Origin: Gimesia maris
Lineage (GTDB): Bacteria > Planctomycetota > Planctomycetia > Planctomycetales > Planctomycetaceae
Assembly: GCF_008298035.1 (NCBI RefSeq)
Contig: NZ_CP042910.1
Location: forward strand, 5,223,001-5,287,000
Reading direction: 5' to 3'
DNA: 64,000 nt
Shown: positions 18,850 to 28,781 of the stretch, in pieces
Layout of the letters: each line of letters begins with the position of its first letter
Position numbering within the stretch: the stretch's first letter is position 1
The notes under the pieces: model-generated
Told to the model about the DNA's origin: nothing
Databases searched by the model: none
The model's input: the letters and a program-made list of their open reading frames with translations, nothing else
Made by a program: the position numbers and the translations under genes

Positions 18850-18908
18850 AATAACCAGATATTCCTGCCAGTAATTCCGATTCACTTCGACTCTCCTCGA
18901 ATCAGGAT

Positions 18909-18924
18909 TGGCACAGGATATGCT
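18909..18924 (+). promoter_or_regulatory. candidate sigma-54 promoter for the DUF1559 pseudopilin
   Basis: TGGCACAGGATATGCT matches the -24/-12 consensus TGGCACR-N4-TTGCW at all but one position, with GG and GC at the exact spacing. Transcription would begin near 18935, about 157 bases before the ATG at 19093. Pilin genes are a classical sigma-54 target. Confidence 0.55.
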
Positions 18925-19092
18925 TGCTACTGAACTATCAATTATTGAGAATAATCAGAACCTGACCTGCTCAATAATTCATCAAAACGCTCACCAATTT
19001 CCATCGTGTTACCCTAAATCCCAGCACTCTACCTGCGCAAAAATAGTCATACACCACTAATTGATTTTTAGTTCCGAAGAAGAGAATGCCCG

Positions 19093-20019
19093 ATGAAACT
19101 CCAGCCAAATAAAGCTAAACGTGGCTTCACACTGATTGAACTTCTGGTTGTCATCGCAATTATTGCGATTCTGATTGCCCTGCTCTTGCCAGCCGTACAA
19201 CAGGCACGTGAAGCCGCCCGCAGAAGCAGTTGTAAAAATAATCTGAAACAAATTGGCCTGGCCATGCACAACTATCTTGATACCCACAGTGTACTCCCTT
19301 ACGGCTGGGCCTGGGATACCGGCTATGGTCCCTACACCAGAAGCCGCGAAACCTGGATGCAGCAGATACTTCCCTACATTGACCAAGCACCACTTTATAA
19401 TGCTTATATCCAGGAAGACTTTGCTTACACGCATGGCTCCTCGCATCGATTTTCGATCATCCCGGCTCTCGTATGCCCTTCAAATCCGAGCGCGAATTTT
19501 TCTATCGCATTCAGAGGCAATTATGGAATGTGTGCGGGCAAAACAAATGACAGTTGGGGTAGTGAAACCGGTGATGGCATGTTCTATCGTTATTCAAGTA
19601 CGAAATTCCGCGATGTAACAGATGGAACTTCGAATACAATTATGGGAGGGGAAGGTGTAGCACGCCCGAATGGTCCCAGTGCGAGCACCCCCTGGGGTGA
19701 AGTGGGAAACTACTGGGGTGGTGGCTCAACACATCATGGCAGTGCTTTCAACACGGCAGAACCTCCCAACTCTCCGGTACCCGACTGCAACTACTCATGT
19801 GCCAATTATGATATGGCCCAGTTTCCCTGTGCAGGTACGAATGCGGGACCAGTTTCATGTACGGGAACCAGGCGAACCTATTCCCGCAGTTTTCACGTCG
19901 GTGGAGTGCATATACTACTCGCAGATGGTGCGGTACGCTTTATCTCAGATAATATCGATCTGGGAACCTGGCAGGCACTTTCAACTCGTGCCGGACAGGA
20001 AGTCCTCGGCGAGTTTTAA
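19093..20019 (+). CDS. DUF1559 pseudopilin-like protein with H-x9-DG tail
   Basis: 308 residues. A type IV prepilin leader, [18 protein letters not shown], carries the prepilin peptidase site before Phe and Glu at +5, followed by the hydrophobic helix [15 protein letters not shown]. The following [12 protein letters not shown] block is the hallmark of DUF1559. The C-terminus has [18 protein letters not shown], the H-x9-DG motif. This family is greatly expanded in planctomycetes, and its members are thought to be exported pseudopilins; function unproven. GAAGAGAA serves as ribosome site. A lipoprotein gene follows 90 bases later, an arrangement common in the phylum. Confidence 0.93.
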   Translation: MKLQPNKAKRGFTLIELLVVIAIIAILIALLLPAVQQAREAARRSSCKNNLKQIGLAMHNYLDTHSVLPYGWAWDTGYGPYTRSRETWMQQILPYIDQAPLYNAYIQEDFAYTHGSSHRFSIIPALVCPSNPSANFSIAFRGNYGMCAGKTNDSWGSETGDGMFYRYSSTKFRDVTDGTSNTIMGGEGVARPNGPSASTPWGEVGNYWGGGSTHHGSAFNTAEPPNSPVPDCNYSCANYDMAQFPCAGTNAGPVSCTGTRRTYSRSFHVGGVHILLADGAVRFISDNIDLGTWQALSTRAGQEVLGEF

Positions 20020-20109
20020 TAACCAACTTCATCTGAATCAATTTTTGACCTGATACGGATAACTCACGTCGATCGACAAGTTCAATTTCTAATAGACAGT
20101 TTGCAAACT

Positions 20110-20532
20110 ATGATGCTTCGTTTCACATCTCATTCACTTGCCGTCATCCTGTTCGCTTCAGCATTCACAGGATGCAACAGTAGTCCTGAAGGTCCCCCAC
20201 TGGAGACAGTAACGGGGACCGTCAAACTTGATGGTTCCCCTCTGCCAGATGCCAGTATTCTTTTCAAGGATCCTTCTGGCGAAAATAAATCGTACTTTGC
20301 CAGCGTGAAGGAGGGGGACTTCAGTACAGAAATGCAACCCGGTAACTGGAAAGTCCAGATTACCGCACGACGTCAGTCCAAAGATAAGATGGTTGATAAC
20401 GCAGAGGGAACAGGTAAAGAACCTGCGATGGAACAATATTTACCAGCGGCTTATAACGAGAAGAGCACCCTCGATATCAATGTCAGCTCCGGTGAGGAAA
20501 ATCACTTTTCTTTTGATTTGAACAGTAAATAG
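20110..20532 (+). CDS. small lipoprotein with carboxypeptidase-regulatory-like fold
   Basis: 140 residues from the ATG at 20110 (an adjacent ATG at 20113 is equally possible). Signal peptide with lipobox FTGC, then a beta domain with VTGTVKLDGSPLPDASILFKD, the typical start of transthyretin-like or carboxypeptidase regulatory domains, and NHFSFDLN at the end. Such lipoproteins regularly follow DUF1559 genes in planctomycetes; the partner role is inferred from position only. Confidence 0.85.
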   Translation: MMLRFTSHSLAVILFASAFTGCNSSPEGPPLETVTGTVKLDGSPLPDASILFKDPSGENKSYFASVKEGDFSTEMQPGNWKVQITARRQSKDKMVDNAEGTGKEPAMEQYLPAAYNEKSTLDINVSSGEENHFSFDLNSK

Positions 20533-20567
20533 CGCGACTTCAAAATCAAACAGGACTTATTACAGCA

Positions 20568-20610
20568 ATCAATAAAAATAGCCTGAAGGGGAACGAATCC
20601 CCCTCCAGGC
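20568..20610 (-). terminator. terminator between two convergent genes
   Basis: GCCTGAAGGGG and CCCCCTCCAGGC form an imperfect 9-10 bp stem around a 7-base loop. On the minus strand the hairpin is followed by TATTTTTATTG, so it best serves the oxidoreductase gene ending at 20644; it may also act for the lipoprotein gene. Confidence 0.7.
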
Positions 20611-20643
20611 CGAGCGCTTTGTCTGCTCAATCACAACGATTGT

Positions 20644-22026
20644 CTACGCGTTGGTTTCGTAGCCTTTACGTTGCTCTCTGCTTTGCCACTGATTGGCTTC
20701 GTCGTCACCAATGATCTGCTCTGTCTTAGGATCCCATTCCAGAGATCGATTCAGACGAATGGCAATGTTTGCCAGGTGGCAGGTGGTGATGGCACGATGA
20801 TGCGTCATTACATCGGAAATGGGTTGTTCCCGTGCCTCGACGCATTCGAAGAAGTTACGCATATGATCGCCGGGCTGACGACCTTTGTAGAGTTTCTTGA
20901 TGGTGTCACTGGAGAGCGGATTGTCTTTGAGGTCTTCAACAGGTTTTCCTGTCAGGTCGCCCCGACTGACAAACATGCGTCCTTTCGTTCCCGTAAACAG
21001 AATGCCGTTACGTCCCTCACTCTTGATCGTCATCTTGACATCGTTCGGGAAATTACACTGAACTTCAAACTTGGAAGCAACATTGTAAGCATCGTCTTTG
21101 GTCGGCATGCCATTTTTCAATGGAATCGGATGCTCAGCGGAAATTGGTATCACCTGGGTGGGTCCGGAATGATCCATGCCAATCCCCCACTGAGCGATAT
21201 CAACGTGATGGGCACCCCAGTCCGTCATTTTGCCCCCTGAGTATTCATACCACCAGCGGAATTCATAATGACCACGAGTCTTGGGTCTGCCTTTCTCCCC
21301 TTCTCCCGCCTTCCAGCGATAATCGGTCAGCGGGGCTTGACCAAGCCATTTTTCCCAGTTCAAGGTCTTGGGTACATCAGCAACAGGAATCGAACCGCTG
21401 GGCCCCACACCGCCGATCACACACTCGACTTCAGTAATATCCCCCAGACGACCTTCTTTGATGACCCCCAGAGCATTCAGGAACCGTTGCCCCATTTCAC
21501 TGCGCTGCTGTGTTCCCACCTGAAAGACGCGTCCTGTCTCTTTCAGTGCTTTGATAATCTGCTTCCCTTCATCGATGGTCAGCGTCAAAGGTTTTTCGCA
21601 ATAAACATCTTTACCAGCTTTCATCGCTTCAATCGCGATCTTGGTATGCCAGTGGTCGGTCGTCACAATCGTGACAATATCAATATCGGGATTATCAAGA
21701 ATCTTACGGTAATCTTCGAATACAGCAACTTCTTTATTATTTCCTTTTTTGCCCTGAATATCTTTTACCTTATCGTGAGCCTTATTGGCATGGGCTGCAT
21801 CAACATCACAAACCGCAATGACATCTCCGTACTTCATTGCATTCGGGCCCACTGCATTCCAGCGGCTGCCTGTTCCGATACAACCTACCACAGGACGATC
21901 ATTGGAGGCTTTAAATTTGTAGGCACTGGCGGGATCAATATGGAACCAGAATGGAACGCTGCTACCGGCAACGGCAGCGGCGGAAGTTTTCAAAAAGTCA
22001 CGACGATTCTGATTTTGATTATTCAC
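20644..22026 (-). CDS. Tat-exported Gfo/Idh/MocA family oxidoreductase
   Basis: 460 residues from the GTG at 22026, chosen because AAGGAG lies eight bases upstream; the frame itself opens at 22062. The N-terminus [17 protein letters not shown] is a twin-arginine signal. Rossmann motif [11 protein letters not shown], then [27 protein letters not shown] with the catalytic Lys, and [15 protein letters not shown] in the C-terminal domain. Export through Tat implies folding with NAD(P) bound and activity in the periplasm or on the outer side. Substrate unknown; probably a sugar derivative. Confidence 0.93.
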   Translation of the reverse strand: MNNQNQNRRDFLKTSAAAVAGSSVPFWFHIDPASAYKFKASNDRPVVGCIGTGSRWNAVGPNAMKYGDVIAVCDVDAAHANKAHDKVKDIQGKKGNNKEVAVFEDYRKILDNPDIDIVTIVTTDHWHTKIAIEAMKAGKDVYCEKPLTLTIDEGKQIIKALKETGRVFQVGTQQRSEMGQRFLNALGVIKEGRLGDITEVECVIGGVGPSGSIPVADVPKTLNWEKWLGQAPLTDYRWKAGEGEKGRPKTRGHYEFRWWYEYSGGKMTDWGAHHVDIAQWGIGMDHSGPTQVIPISAEHPIPLKNGMPTKDDAYNVASKFEVQCNFPNDVKMTIKSEGRNGILFTGTKGRMFVSRGDLTGKPVEDLKDNPLSSDTIKKLYKGRQPGDHMRNFFECVEAREQPISDVMTHHRAITTCHLANIAIRLNRSLEWDPKTEQIIGDDEANQWQSREQRKGYETNA

Positions 22027-22348
22027 TGAAGACTCCTTATTGACTAAGTATTGAAACACCAATTCGCGTCAGCGAATCGCGTTCAGGCAGGAACAGGATC
22101 GATAATCGATAATTATAAGGCACAGGGAAACAGCATTGCAAAGATCAAGCTGCGTTTATATCTGATTTGACTTTATTCTTTTTTGTACGCCTCACAGGAA
22201 ATCAATGTTAAAATGAATTCTGGCAAAACAAGATTGCCTGTAATAGAAGAGAACTGTGAAACCAATAGAAAGATCGTATAGCAGGATCGGACAGGAAGCG
22301 ATCCGTTTATAAGTGATATTAAGAAATAGAACAGCAGCGATTTCCAGT
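22027..22348. other. intergenic region between divergent genes
   Basis: About 320 bases that should hold the promoters of the Tat oxidoreductase (minus) and dinB (plus). AT-rich, with a GATAATCGATAATTAT stretch near 22101. No LexA-type box was recognised. Confidence 0.5.
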
Positions 22349-23539
22349 ATGCGAACAATCCTACACGTTGACATGGACGCGTTTTACGCATCAATCGAGG
22401 AACGGGACCACCCTGAACTGCAAGGTCAGCCCATCATCGTAGGAGGTCGAGCCGAGCATAGAGGCGTCGTTTCGGCTGCCAATTATCCGGCTCGAAAATT
22501 CGGTGTGCATAGCGCGATGCCAATGAAAACGGCCAGGCAACTGTGCCCCCAGGCGCATTTTTTTCCTGTTCGAATGAGTGACTATGCCGAGGTTTCTCAA
22601 TCGCTACAGAAGATTTTTCGTAAATATACTCCGCTGGTGGAACCACTTTCTTTAGATGAAGCGTTTCTGGATGTGAGTGGCAGTCAACTCCTCTTCGGAA
22701 ATGGGAGAGAGATCGCGGCCTCAATCAAACAGGAAGTCAGGCATAGCTTGCAGTTGATTGCTTCGGTCGGTGTCGCGCCCAATAAATTTCTCGCCAAAAT
22801 TGCCAGCGATGCTGATAAACCTGACGGGTTGGTCGTTGTCGAACCAGATAAAATCCAGGAGTTTCTCGATCCACTGCCTGTTTCCCGAGTCTGGGGAATT
22901 GGAAAAATGGCAACACAGCGTTTTAATCGACTGGGCATCCAGACCATTTCGCAAGTAAGAGTATTAGAACCCAAAATCCTGACGGAACTGTTCGGCGAAC
23001 AGGGCCTTCATTTGTGGAATCTTTCTCAGGGACTGGATGAACGGGCTGTGATCCCGGAAAGACAGGCCAAATCGATTTCGCGCGAAACCACTTTTTCCAG
23101 TGACGTCAATGACCTCGAAATACTGAGAATCATTCTGATGGACCTGGTGGAAGATGTGTCGCGTCGATTGCGCAAAAATAAACTGCGTGGTAAAACCATC
23201 CAGCTGAAAATCCGTTATGATGACTTTTCCACATTTACGAGATCCATCACAGTGTCCCAACCAACGGACCTCACCAGAGAAATTGAACAGTCAGCTTTAC
23301 TAATGCTGGACCAGAAATTACCGGAGCGGCCACTGTCCATCAGGCTCATTGGTGTCGGCGTGACAGGATTTCAAAGCGGTTCGCAGCACCAGAAATCGTT
23401 ATTCGATGAAGAAGATCAACAGAAATTTTCTCGCCTGGATCAGGTCAAGGATCAGATAGCCAGTCGCTTTGGAAGCAATTCCATTATCCGAGGCAATCGA
23501 ATTGCCAGCGATGACGCTCAAGAGGAGACATCGTCTTAA
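22349..23539 (+). CDS. dinB: DNA polymerase IV (Y family)
   Basis: 396 residues from the ATG at 22349 (MRTILHVDMDAFYASIEERD); the open frame reaches 22313 but the family begins at this Met. Catalytic carboxylates lie in HVDMDAFYAS and SLDEAFLDVSGS. GVAPNKFLAKIASDADKPDGLVVV and VWGIGKMATQRFNRLGIQTI are the palm and thumb (HhH) segments, and a little-finger domain follows. There is no clear beta-clamp motif at the extreme C-terminus beyond SLFDEE. Translesion synthesis at stalled forks in the cytoplasm. Confidence 0.95.
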   Translation: MRTILHVDMDAFYASIEERDHPELQGQPIIVGGRAEHRGVVSAANYPARKFGVHSAMPMKTARQLCPQAHFFPVRMSDYAEVSQSLQKIFRKYTPLVEPLSLDEAFLDVSGSQLLFGNGREIAASIKQEVRHSLQLIASVGVAPNKFLAKIASDADKPDGLVVVEPDKIQEFLDPLPVSRVWGIGKMATQRFNRLGIQTISQVRVLEPKILTELFGEQGLHLWNLSQGLDERAVIPERQAKSISRETTFSSDVNDLEILRIILMDLVEDVSRRLRKNKLRGKTIQLKIRYDDFSTFTRSITVSQPTDLTREIEQSALLMLDQKLPERPLSIRLIGVGVTGFQSGSQHQKSLFDEEDQQKFSRLDQVKDQIASRFGSNSIIRGNRIASDDAQEETSS

Positions 23540-23552
23540 CCACACAAATAGA

Positions 23553-23939
23553 TCAGTCTTTCAAAGCCGGTGCCCAGCGTTGTTTCTGGGTGATATCAAA
23601 CCGAACCTGTGAATCATTCGCCGCTTTCTGCCCAGCCCGACTGCTGCCCTGCTCGATTAAATGCTTAAAATCAACTGTCATCCGGTTGACAATTTCAGGA
23701 TGCTGCTCTGCCAGATCCTGTTCTTCACCAATATCGGATTCCAGATTGTAGAACTCTGTAATCGTCGGTTTGCAGCGCGACAGTTCCAGATTTCGCCGAC
23801 TCATTTTAAAGACCAGTTTCCAGGGACCATTACGATAAGCAAATTCACCATGATTGGACTGGTTGACTCATGTCTGACGGGCATCATAACCACTTTTTCC
23901 CAAGTCACGCAGGCAGAAAAGGACACATTTCGAAGTCAT
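23553..23939 (-). pseudogene. C-terminal remnant of a sulfatase
   Basis: The reading frame from 23939 to 23553 encodes a sulfatase C-terminal subdomain: GEFAYRNGPWKLVFK, then FYNLESDIGEEQDLAEQHPEIVNRM, and a tail with SSRAGQKAANDSQ, matching the end of planctomycete arylsulfatases. It is interrupted by an in-frame TGA at 23870-23868, and everything N-terminal (metal sites, the Cys-x-Pro-x-Arg motif, the signal peptide) is missing. A short ATG frame starts at 23939 with GGAGA upstream but ends at that TGA. It is best read as the stump of a gene lost by deletion between dinB and the ABC operon. Confidence 0.75.
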
Positions 23940-24046
23940 TATTTCTCCAGTCCTGGAATGAATAAAAGAAGCTTCTTAATCCTGAAAACATTCAGGCCGG
24001 AAAGAAACTGCGAACCCAGATTTTCAAATGACAAATGAATTCGCAT

Positions 24047-26284
24047 TCAACTGGCAGCCATTTCGGCAGCAGGCGTTTCAGTGGCAGGTATTGACGGCCT
24101 TCGATTACTGAGACGCACTAACGCGAAGCCGATGACCACAGCCAGAAAAGAACCAACAAGCCAGCTGACAGGCAAATGCTTCTGATTCTCAATATTGATT
24201 TCCCAGTCAACAAAGTAATTCTGATAACTGGCAATGGTAATCAGCAGGCCATTGTGAATCATATGCAACAGGATACCAGGGATGACACTGCGGGACCTTA
24301 CATTCACGTAGGCCAGACATAGCCCCATAAAAAAGCTGGGGAAAAAGCGCTCGATAAACAGGGAATCCCTGACGATGACATGGAATAACGCAAACAGCAG
24401 TGATGATGCCAGTATCGCCCACCAGTTTGAGAAGCGATGCAGAAGCGAACTCAACAGATAGCCACGGAAAAACAGTTCTTCGCAGACAGCCGGCATGACA
24501 GCCAGCGAGATCAGCTTGACCCATAAGGGTACAGCTGCCAGTTCAATTTTCATTGATTCAAACAGGCGAGAAAGTGTTTCAATTCTTGTATCTGTTAATG
24601 CAAATATTTCTATTTCATAAGCGAAAGGCCATAAAGTGAACCCCAGGAGTACTGCCCCCAGACAGGAAACCACGCGAGGTTTAAACCAGCGAAAACCGGT
24701 CTTTAGATTCACCCCGCCCAACCAGGCGAACAGCAGTGGAATCAACAGAAACAGACAGAAGGTTAAGACTCCTGAAACCAGTAGTCGCTGAGATATTGTC
24801 AACTCTCTAAGGCGTCCCACAAAGGCAGCTGACAGGATAAAGACAGGAAACATCACCGCCAGGCAAAGCATCGCGTTGTTCAATGCCGGGTATTGATGAG
24901 TCTTGCGTGATCGCCTGAAGAAGTCAGACCACGACGTTTCACTCTGATACAGAATGGTATCCGTTCCAAAGATCCGGGCAGCGAGGCTGAGTGCGACAAT
25001 GCCGTAAAATAAAGTTGAAAATACCGATATAAAAAATAACAGTGGCTCTGCTTCATGCAAGAGAAAGTCACGGCTCAATAACACAATATTCGCGAGAGGA
25101 ATCACTGCCCACAGAGGTGTCATTTTCAGATCCGGTACCATTCCCAGAATTCCGGGAGCCATCGAAATCAGCATTAAGGGAATGAGATATGCCTGTGCCT
25201 CTTTGAAGCTGCGGGCAAAACTCGTGATACATAACAGGACAGCGGAGAAAAAAGCGGCAAAGATCACCAGTAACAATAAAATTTCCATCAATACGAACGG
25301 AGTCAACCCTTCACCAAAGAGAACTGTCTCCAGGCCGTTGGCATAAGCAGTTGCCAGCATGGCAGTCATATTAACCAGTGCCGTCATCACCGCGACAACC
25401 AGCACTGAAATAAATTTGGCACATAAAATCCACATCCTGGGCAGGGGTGCTGAAATCAGGGTTTCCAGCGTGCCCCGTTCCCGTTCGCCGGCAGTCAAAT
25501 CGATGGCAGGATAGACGGCCCCCGTCATGGTCATCAGAATCAAAATCAGGGGAACGATAGTAACCAGCGAATAGGCCTGTACCATTTCTGACTTGACTGA
25601 GGAAAAGGAGGTTACAAAAGGAACGGTGGCACTCTCCCCCATATTTGTCAGCATCTGGTCCCGGTAGTTCCAGCGAACTGCCTGCAGCCGTTCTTCCACG
25701 TATTCTGCAGCACGCTTGCTGTGAGCAGATTGTGCACCATAAATGATCTGAAACCGCCCACTGTGTTCTTTCTGTTGCGCCTTCTCATTTTTGACTTCGA
25801 TGGGAAAATAACGCACACCAACATCGACGACACCTTCGCGAACCAGTTTAAGTATGTTGTGATTCTCGCCCGTTGAATCGGCAATCATGAATTTCACAAC
25901 GGGTTGGACATCCTGAAATGCCGCCAGTGCATTGTCAGTCTGGTTTTCCTGGACAGGTTTCAGTTTCTTAATGGAATGATTCCGCTCTGATAGGATTTTG
26001 TCCCCCTCTTCAAACAGCGCTCGGAACATCTGCCCTTCTGATTCATTAGGCAGAACAATTCGATACTCGATTTCATTGAGTTGTGAGGCCTGACTTAGAA
26101 AAAACTTCTGCAGCATCAGCCCCAATAAAGGATAGACCAGCAAGGGCATCAGAATCAGTGTAATGACGGTCCGTCGATCCCGAAGAATTTCGCGTAGTTC
26201 TTTTCGCAACAGTCCTGAGAACCGGAAAGACCTGGTGGGTGTATAAATGCGATCGTCAGAATCCTGATCGTAGGGGGATGCCAT
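24047..26284 (-). CDS. ABC-2 permease (NatB-like) fused to a CPBP intramembrane protease domain
   Basis: 745 residues from the ATG at 26284, which overlaps the stop of the upstream ATPase gene (TGATG). Residues about 20-450 are a NatB-type permease: LLRKELREILRDRRTVITLILMPLLVYPLL, a large exported loop, and ERERGTLETLISAPLPRMWILCAKF. Residues about 580-710 are a CPBP (Abi) domain with CEELFFRGYLL (EExxxR), LFALFHVIVR and HMIHNGLL, the glutamate and histidines expected of these membrane proteases. The pair with the ATPase resembles sodium or multidrug efflux ABC systems; what is exported or cleaved is unknown. Confidence 0.9.
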   Translation of the reverse strand: MASPYDQDSDDRIYTPTRSFRFSGLLRKELREILRDRRTVITLILMPLLVYPLLGLMLQKFFLSQASQLNEIEYRIVLPNESEGQMFRALFEEGDKILSERNHSIKKLKPVQENQTDNALAAFQDVQPVVKFMIADSTGENHNILKLVREGVVDVGVRYFPIEVKNEKAQQKEHSGRFQIIYGAQSAHSKRAAEYVEERLQAVRWNYRDQMLTNMGESATVPFVTSFSSVKSEMVQAYSLVTIVPLILILMTMTGAVYPAIDLTAGERERGTLETLISAPLPRMWILCAKFISVLVVAVMTALVNMTAMLATAYANGLETVLFGEGLTPFVLMEILLLLVIFAAFFSAVLLCITSFARSFKEAQAYLIPLMLISMAPGILGMVPDLKMTPLWAVIPLANIVLLSRDFLLHEAEPLLFFISVFSTLFYGIVALSLAARIFGTDTILYQSETSWSDFFRRSRKTHQYPALNNAMLCLAVMFPVFILSAAFVGRLRELTISQRLLVSGVLTFCLFLLIPLLFAWLGGVNLKTGFRWFKPRVVSCLGAVLLGFTLWPFAYEIEIFALTDTRIETLSRLFESMKIELAAVPLWVKLISLAVMPAVCEELFFRGYLLSSLLHRFSNWWAILASSLLFALFHVIVRDSLFIERFFPSFFMGLCLAYVNVRSRSVIPGILLHMIHNGLLITIASYQNYFVDWEINIENQKHLPVSWLVGSFLAVVIGFALVRLSNRRPSIPATETPAAEMAAS

Positions 26285-27060
26285 CAAATCAGTTCCCTTT
26301 GGGCGGCGGGTAAATTCTTTGCATTCTCAACGGGCGCATCGAGTAATTGCAGAAAGATTTGCGTCAGGGTCTGACAGGAAGTGCATTGCTGCAGTTCTGC
26401 CAGGGTGCCTTCGTAATTCTTTTTTCCATTATGCAACAGACCAAATCTGTCACAGAGCTGTTCGGCTTCATCCAGGCGATGAGTACTGACAATCACAGCT
26501 TTTCCTTCATCACGGAGCAGGTCGATATAATCAAAAATCACTTTGCTCCCGACAACATCCAGACCGCGCGTTGGTTCGTCCATCAGCATGACCGGTGGAT
26601 CATGAATCAGTGAGCGAGCCAGGTTCACGCGCTGCTTCTGCCCGGTGCTCAATGTGGCAGAGCGCCGCTCCATGAAGGAGGAGAGCCCGAACCGTCGCGA
26701 GAGTTTTTCCACCTGATCTGCTGCCTGCAGCGCGGGGACACCATACACGTCTGCAAAAAACGTAAGAATCTCGCGAGGGGTCAGCCATTGATACAGGCCG
26801 GCACTGGTTGAGACCAGCCCCACGCGACGCTTGATTTCATCGGGATGGGTGGAAACCAGAAACCCTTCCACTTCTGCATCGCCACTGGTCGGTTTCAATA
26901 GCCCCAGGATCATCCGGAGCGTTGTCGTTTTGCCTGCCCCGTTCGGGCCCAGCAATCCATATACTTCACCGGGTTTGACTTGAAAAGAAACGTGGTCGAC
27001 GGCAAGAATATCCTGATTTCCGGATTCGAAAATCCGTGTAAGATCTCTGACAAAAATCAT
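26284..27060 (-). CDS. ABC transporter ATPase (NatA-like)
   Basis: 258 residues. Walker [12 protein letters not shown]-loop [16 protein letters not shown], signature [15 protein letters not shown], Walker [15 protein letters not shown] and the switch [10 protein letters not shown] are all intact, unlike the ABC protein at 12066. GAGGG precedes the ATG. Its stop overlaps the start of the permease-CPBP gene, so translation is coupled and the two form one transporter at the inner membrane. Confidence 0.93.
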   Translation of the reverse strand: MIFVRDLTRIFESGNQDILAVDHVSFQVKPGEVYGLLGPNGAGKTTTLRMILGLLKPTSGDAEVEGFLVSTHPDEIKRRVGLVSTSAGLYQWLTPREILTFFADVYGVPALQAADQVEKLSRRFGLSSFMERRSATLSTGQKQRVNLARSLIHDPPVMLMDEPTRGLDVVGSKVIFDYIDLLRDEGKAVIVSTHRLDEAEQLCDRFGLLHNGKKNYEGTLAELQQCTSCQTLTQIFLQLLDAPVENAKNLPAAQRELI

Positions 27061-27481
27061 TCAGGCCCTCATTTCCGCACACTGTAGACACAACGGACGT
27101 ATAAAATCCCTACTGAATTTTCCAGCAGGATTTATCAGATACCGTCACAACACGACTTCAGCTTTGAATGGATTGACTTGCTATAAAAAGCGTTGATACC
27201 ACAGGACCGTGATTTGAAATGCTGGCGCATACCCAACGCATCTTTGAACTGACTCATTCTAACAAACTCAAAGTCAATCTGTCACGAACTAAAAATAAAT
27301 TCACCTGGAATCGTAGAATGACTGCTCCGGCATCGATTGTACCCCACTCTCATTTTTTCAAGAGTGTGATAAGACGGTCGAATCGCCTTGCACCATGTCG
27401 CCCGCCCGACCACAATAAACAGACACGATTCTCAACTCCCCCCGAAGTACTGCGACGATTCCGGAAACCAAAGGCCATAAG
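27061..27481. other. intergenic region between divergent genes
   Basis: 421 bases between the ABC ATPase (minus) and the PQQ propeller (plus). An imperfect inverted repeat around a T-run (CACTCT / AAGAGTG near 27345) is present; otherwise I see no gene or RNA. Confidence 0.5.
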
Positions 27482-28738
27482 ATGTCTCTACCAATCCCCA
27501 GACACTGTTTGCTCTGTATCATGATACTCTGTCTACATCCACATCTTGCAGTTGCAGAAGATGACTGGCGTGTCTGGCGGGGACCGAATGCCAATAACGT
27601 CGCTGCAGAAGGGGAAACCCCTCCTGTTAAATGGAGCGAATCGAAAAATATACGCTGGAAGGCGCCTCTTCCCGGTCGGGGGCATAGCTCGCCGATTGTG
27701 GTGAATGACCGTGTTCTGATTTCTACCGTGGACGAAGCAAAACAAATTCAATCTGTGGTCTGCTTTGATCGTACTACAGGGCGGCAGCTTTGGAATACTG
27801 ATGTCAGTCAAGGAGATTTTGCCCCAAAGATTCACCAGAAAAACACACACGCTTCGCCCACCCTGGCTTCAAATGGGAAAACCGTGTTCGCGGTCTTTCC
27901 ACAATTCGACCGGATTCAACTGACGGCACTCGACCTGGATGGGAAACAAAAATGGCAGATCAAAGCCGGCGGCTATCTGCCACTGGCATATCAGTTCGGC
28001 TATGCCCCTTCTCCCCTCTTGTACCGGGGGACCGTGATCATCACATCTGAATACGAGAAGAATGGTTTCATCGCTGCCTTTGATCAACAAACGGGCCGCG
28101 AAGTCTGGCGCATCAAGCGGCCGGAAAAGATGAATTTCTCGACCCCGATCGTGGCACAGATCGCAGGACGCGACCAGATGCTGCTCAGTGGTAATGCAAA
28201 AGTCGCAAGCTTTGACCCCCAGACCGGACGCGACCTCTGGTCCGCCCCGGCGATGTGGATCGTCAGTTGCGGGACGATGGTCTGGGACGGTGATCTTGTC
28301 TTTACCAGTGGAGGTTTTCCCTTAAAAGGGACGATGGCTGTCAAAGCCGACGGTTCAGGTAAAATTGCCTGGACGAATCGAGTGAAATGTTATGAACAAT
28401 CAATGCTGGCCTACAAGGGTTATCTTTATGCCGTCGATGATAACGGCATCGCCTACTGCTGGAACGCACAAACAGGGAAGGAGCAGTGGAAAAGCCGCCT
28501 GGGTGGAAAAGTCTCTTCCTCACCGGTCCTGGCCAACGATCAGATCTACCTGACTAATGAGCTGGGCAAAACGTTCGTTTTTCGGGCGAGCCCCGAAAAA
28601 TTTGAACTGCTGGCAGAAAACCAGCTTGGCGACGAAGGTTTCGCAACGCCAGCGATCTGTGGTAACCAGATCTTCCACCGAACTGCCAGCAGTAAATCAG
28701 GTAATCGACAGGAGTTTTTGTACTGTATCGGGAAATGA
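27482..28738 (+). CDS. secreted PQQ-type beta-propeller protein
   Basis: 418 residues. Signal peptide about 1-25 (cleavage after AVA), then WRVWRGPNANNVAAE, the characteristic start of planctomycete PQQ-binding-like propellers. Repeated blades contain D-x-x-T-G-R-x-x-W (DRTTGRQLWNTD, DQQTGREVWRI, DPQTGRDLWS, NAQTGKEQWKS). The fold resembles BamB or quinoprotein dehydrogenases, but no PQQ-ligand set can be confirmed. Periplasmic; function unknown, possibly a structural or sugar-binding role. Confidence 0.85.
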   Translation: MSLPIPRHCLLCIMILCLHPHLAVAEDDWRVWRGPNANNVAAEGETPPVKWSESKNIRWKAPLPGRGHSSPIVVNDRVLISTVDEAKQIQSVVCFDRTTGRQLWNTDVSQGDFAPKIHQKNTHASPTLASNGKTVFAVFPQFDRIQLTALDLDGKQKWQIKAGGYLPLAYQFGYAPSPLLYRGTVIITSEYEKNGFIAAFDQQTGREVWRIKRPEKMNFSTPIVAQIAGRDQMLLSGNAKVASFDPQTGRDLWSAPAMWIVSCGTMVWDGDLVFTSGGFPLKGTMAVKADGSGKIAWTNRVKCYEQSMLAYKGYLYAVDDNGIAYCWNAQTGKEQWKSRLGGKVSSSPVLANDQIYLTNELGKTFVFRASPEKFELLAENQLGDEGFATPAICGNQIFHRTASSKSGNRQEFLYCIGK

Positions 28739-28781
28739 AAGCTTTAACTGTTCAACAACAGGCTTTCGACTGATTGTCTGT

